In this document: piece after piece, positions 59,591-64,000 of the stretch
How the letters are laid out: each line of letters opens with the position of its first letter
How positions within the stretch are numbered: the stretch's first letter is position 1
Assembly: GCF_050947875.1 (NCBI RefSeq)
Contig: NC_134572.1
Location: 128,154,605 to 128,218,604 of the forward strand
DNA: 64,000 bases
Direction of reading: 5' to 3'
Origin: Dermacentor variabilis
Lineage: Eukaryota > Arthropoda > Arachnida > Ixodida > Ixodidae
Notes under the pieces: generated by a model
Database searches by the model: none
What the model was told of the DNA's origin: nothing
What the model saw: only the letters and a program-made list of their open reading frames with translations
Program-made: the position numbers and the translations under genes

Positions 59591-62500
59591 TTCCTTGTCA
59601 TAAAGCTTCCAAAGCCTTGTGCTTTCATATTTCAAATCGATGACCGATCTTAAATGGTCTCGAATCCTTTTTTACAATGGTTTGGATATCACAAAATCTA
59701 TTTCAAAGAATTCCAGAATGTTGCATTCATCGTTTGCCGGCAGTCCGCACACTGCAGACGCAGCCAATCATGTTTGAAAACTCACCACTTTAATACGCTC
59801 TCAGCTAACGGTTCGTATTTAGGGCATATTGAAATTTAGCTTCAGAATTCAAGCCACTCATGGCGATCTCCGTCAAGTATGGCTAGCTCGAGTTTCGGCA
59901 ACTTCGTTCTGCAGAAAAAGAGTTAGCGGTAGATGACGCTTTCGAAGCAGTTCGATGGAGCTAGCCGCTTGGCTGTTCCCTGGAAGCGGTTGCGGAACCG
60001 TGGTGTGACTGGAAACACTAGGCGGCTGAGCATGATCGTATCGGAAGTTTCTCCAACAAGGTCGCCAGAGGTACCAGTACCGAATTCCTCGTTCATTTTC
60101 TGTATTTGCTGGAAAAGACACCCGATTCTCTTCAAGGCAAGGAAACCTCGCAATCCAACCTGGAAGCCAAACTTCCGCGTTCGTCTAGGGCACGTCCAGC
60201 TTTGCTCTTTTATAGCGTGGCCCTTCGTCGTAGCTTCCTTTCCAGGGAGGTCATGTTATCGGAGGGAAGCTCGCGGAAGTAGCAACCGTCGGATTAGTTG
60301 CGGTGGTCCTGCACGCCGACGTATCGCGTATTTGTGCCGCCAGTTGCGGGATTCGTGCAACGTCAAATAAACTCCCATTGTGAGGTCAGATGCATTTTGT
60401 AATGGCAACGACGAAACTACGAATACATGCGATTCGGAGAGCTGCAGGGAGCGATTTTTCTTATTTTTCGGTGTTGTAGTTGAAGTTCATGTTTAATGTA
60501 AGCTTTATGTGGTACATACAAACTTTGGCCACATTACGGAGCCCAACGAAATTGTTAAAGCTCATAAAATATGTCAAAAAAAAGAAATCAACTTCCTACG
60601 AGTTCATTTAGCCATATATCGTGTCTTACCTTGAGAACACTCCCTTACATTTGGCATTTTGACCACAGACTTTTCTCAAAACAAAGAAATATAACACGAA
60701 GTTCCAAAGTAATTGCTACGCCATGCTTTAGGCAGATAGTTTTCATGCCTTCATTTCGTGCTTAGTGTCGGCATACAACGAGCACATTCGCACGCAGAAA
60801 ATGCTCAAACTATTAATGTTAATTTTGCCACGTCAAAAAACTCACAAGCAACGAAGCAAGCACAGTATACTTGGATCTTCGTCCCATGCATGCTGTGACC
60901 CCGTTGTACCACAGACAACGGCGAAAACACATCGTTCGTGACCTGGAGCGTCACTGCTGGCCACAGCTAGAGCCGATGTTCGCTCTGCAAAATAAAAGAA
61001 TTACACAATAGGTAAGTGACGTGATGAAAAGCGTCTGCGGTATATTCATTAACAGGCTTGCACTCAATACCAGAGTGCACGCGCTGGGCCCTTCGCCTAT
61101 ATTCATCTTCCGTTCTGGGTGTATTTGCTTGCTATTAAAACAATGCTTTCTCTCTATATATATGTAAAATACCACGTTATCACATGGTATCTTCTTAAAA
61201 ACTCACACTATCAAATGGTTTCGTTGGACAATGGCTAATCGCGCATGTGACAAATACTTGTTCCTGCAATTGTCACGTTTGAGTGCAAGAAAGCAACGGA
61301 AGCCCAAAATCTGGCAATTACGGAAATGGTGTCAAGGTATGGATCCTGTTGCAGCGAAGATTTGCGAGATGCTTCTCATGCTCAACGATTTGCGGTGCTA
61401 TCTTGATTTAGCGTCGAAATACGGTAGTGCCGTAGTTCTTGTTTCTCGCGCATGCCCTCTTGGTTGAGAAATGTATGATAGCGTACGCACCGATAAAAGA
61501 GAATCTGGCACAGTGAAAAAATTTGGCTCACTTTGATATAAACGGCGCTGAGGGGTCTACATCGCAAGTATCATTCGCAGCAATAATTTGCTCTGACGAC
61601 TATCTTCTTTATCATATTACCCATTCATTAACCAAGTAGGCAAGGAGCTGCACAAAATGCTTTCCAGGGGTTTTCAAGTTGCCGACTTTTTTTCGACCTT
61701 CGAAGCCCATCTTAGGTCAGCGAATTTCCTTGCCTACTCACCTTTTACCTTTTCGTTGTGACCCACCATGTTTGCCTACTGGAGTGTTATGGTTACTTGC
61801 TCTAGGCGTTAGATGGCCTAGCCAACTGCACGCCTTCGTCCTTTTCTCTGGTACTGCAATATCGCGTATTTCCGTTGTATGCGTAATCTTTGTTCGCGTC
61901 TTTTTGTTTTGACATCCGGCCTATTGCCTTCCCTTTCACATGTCCTTGCACCTTCCTCGCAGTCTTCAAAAGTTTTTCGTTCTTTTTAGCAGTCAGGCTT
62001 CCGCCGTTAGGTTAGGACGGGTAAAATACAATGAATACCGTAATATCTAGGGCCATTGCCTCTTCTTCTCTGCACTTCCCGTTATCTGACGCTATCTGAA
62101 GTAAATAAGACGTGAAAGGAGAAAAGTGACCGATAAGCGGTGTGCTTCGTAAAGATATCCTAGCGGAGCTTCCTTAGCGTATTTCGCCAGTATGTACGAT
62201 TTCGCACCAAACATGGACAACGCGAGGTCACGCACAACAAAGTAAGGCTACAGCTGTATAGTGAAACTCAAAATACGTAGTTCTGCAACTGCAACGTGTT
62301 CCCAATGTGCACAAGCAACTTATGTAAACAAGTTAGCACGTGTATCCTGATTGTCTTTACCGTAGCGGGCGCTTCTTCGTCGCATGTTGTGATTTTTGTT
62401 TTATAAAAGTGATATGGGGTGACGACTCAGGTATAGAGAATTACAAGGGATATTTCTGTCTGTATGAGGACTTTATTGCTCGACGTATATTATTGGCAGA

Positions 62501-64000
62501 ATAACACGAACAGTTAAGTACACCTGTTTGCATCTTGTAATTCAGTCTTTATAATGATCTTTCTACCTTTCTCGTTTTTTTTCAACCTTGTTTTCTTGTT
62601 CAATAAATTTCACTGTCTGCTTACAACCATTGGCCAAAGTTCAACGATATTCTATTCTAATGTCGCACTATTAGGTGTAGCAAATACTACAGAACTAAGG
62701 AATACCAATTATTAGATTACTGTCATAGGCGTACTTACTGGGAGGATGGGGAAGCAGGAGGGGTCACTGGCATCCTCCCCTCCCCCCTGTCCGAAGTGGG
62801 GGATCAAGATATGCCATTTGTCCCCCACATCTGAAAGGGAGCCCTTCGGGCTGCATGCCGGAAAGTCCAACAAAAATACAGTTGCAGCTAAATTTTATTT
62901 CTTGATAGATTGGTCACGTGCTGAATGCCTTTCTTTACTACGTATCTCCTGCTTGGGCAACGAGTACTGGATTTTGCGCCTCCTCGGGACGCGCTGTAGC
63001 GGACGACACGTGGGATTCGCCTTACACACGCTGGCGTTGCGGAGGAGACCTGGCTCTGGGCAGCTGCCACCCTAACAAATGTCCGCTGGATCAGCTTGAA
63101 ACACGCCCAGTTTGTTGGCACCGCTATATCCGTATTTTAAAACACAGTCAGCTTTCTGTATTTAACCTGCGGGCTAGGGAAAGGTCCGGATAAAGTGCAC
63201 AGGAGCGGCTTGTTGCGCTAGCTGGTACATAGTTATACTATAAGAGGATGCCAGCAAACTTGAAAAAAGGGAAGAAAATCCAGAGGCAGACATAGACAAA
63301 GCTACAGGAAGGCGGCTGGACTAACAATTGAAGCTTATTCGTTGAAACGAAGCCCCCCCAAGTCCGTACTGAACATGCGCAAGTCACAACATATCATATA
63401 CACGGTAAACACTTTATGCACGGCGATATCGCTAAAGAAATTCAAGCTTTTTCTTGGTCAGGAACACCAATGGGGCCCTTACACATTTTAAAACTCTGTT
63501 TCCTGCTGATTTAAGAATGAGCTTGAATTTCTTAATCACTGTCGCCATGTATAGATTCTTCTTCAAGTGTTAGAGCGTGTGATATGGCCGCTATCCGCTA
63601 TGTATGCCAGTTGGCCGACATAACTGTAGGTTACCACAGGTTTATATTTCGTGGAAGGGGAAGGGGAGTTAAGGTAAGTGCAATGTAAGGCATAATTTTT
63701 ACATTCCTAGTTAGTTTTGCAGTCTTGTTAGAAGCATACTGCAAATAATTACTGAGCAGAAGTCGCCCCCCCCCCCCCCCCCCTCACACTATTTTCATGC
63801 GCCACAAGACGTTCCTCGTTGGTTTCAGCGGTATCCTCAGTGAACTAAGCAACATACTTTGTTTATGTTTAGAGAAAATAAAGGGTGAGTGAAAGGCCAT
63901 ATGTGGGTAAACTTCAAACACCGGGGACTAATGAGGACATTTGCAGTAAATTACGCATGCAAGCGAGCCGGCGATTTATGAATGCGTTTTACGAATAAAT
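59587..64000. other. Nothing recognised
   Basis: Non-coding as far as I can see. A poly-C tract lies at 63767-63783, and a G/C-homopolymer-rich stretch at about 62740-62830 resembles a degenerate dispersed repeat. No frame has a recognisable domain. Confidence 0.35.

Overview
This window looks like arthropod nuclear DNA, most probably from a hard tick (Ixodidae). The signs are one intron-split gene in a repeat-dominated landscape, a tRNA-derived SINE resembling the tick 'Ruka' family, several decayed non-LTR retrotransposons with tick-style 3' tails, DNA transposons, LTR-like repeats and many microsatellites. No prokaryotic operons, rRNA genes, CRISPR arrays or intact tRNA genes were seen. 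The organism is an inference from repeat style, not a database match.

The only convincing host gene lies on the + strand at about 4.5-14.9 kb. Three exons (4530-5738, 10922-12096, 14020-14935) join in phase to give a predicted 1099-residue type II membrane protein of the M13 (neprilysin/ECE) family. It has a cytoplasmic, disordered N-terminal tail of about 420 residues, one membrane anchor, and an ectodomain that keeps M13 cysteines but has lost the zinc-binding HExxH (AETLK in its place). It is therefore predicted to be a catalytically dead pseudopeptidase. Intron 1 appears to use a GC-AG donor and holds a LINE fragment with a perfect 12-bp target-site duplication, a tRNA-like SINE head, a 43-bp minisatellite with a hairpin, and a 967-bp DNA transposon.

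The rest is mobile-element sediment. From left to right: a GATA microsatellite; a degenerate tandem repeat; an LTR-like repeat with a gag-like relic on the - strand (1.3-2.6 kb); an RTE-type LINE 3' end (2.7-3.6 kb); the M13 gene; a second LTR-like copy holding a 151-bp retroposed insert (16.9-17.3 kb); a LINE relic on the - strand (17.5-19.0 kb); perfect palindromes (19.8 and 25.2 kb); a 235-bp foldback MITE (20.5 kb); a repeat block (21.7-22.2 kb); an I/Jockey-type LINE with a 5' inversion (26.8-28.8 kb); a larger LINE relic with an inserted copy of the DNA transposon (39.2-43.2 kb); a LINE 3' end (49.3-49.8 kb); a 725-bp TIR element (50.3-51.0 kb); a Ruka-like SINE (51.3 kb); and two opposed LINE 3' ends (58.4-59.5 kb).

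Two minus-strand ORF regions (38.1-38.4 kb and 56.7-57.7 kb) look protein-like but could not be assigned. Most of the remaining sequence shows nothing I can support as a gene.
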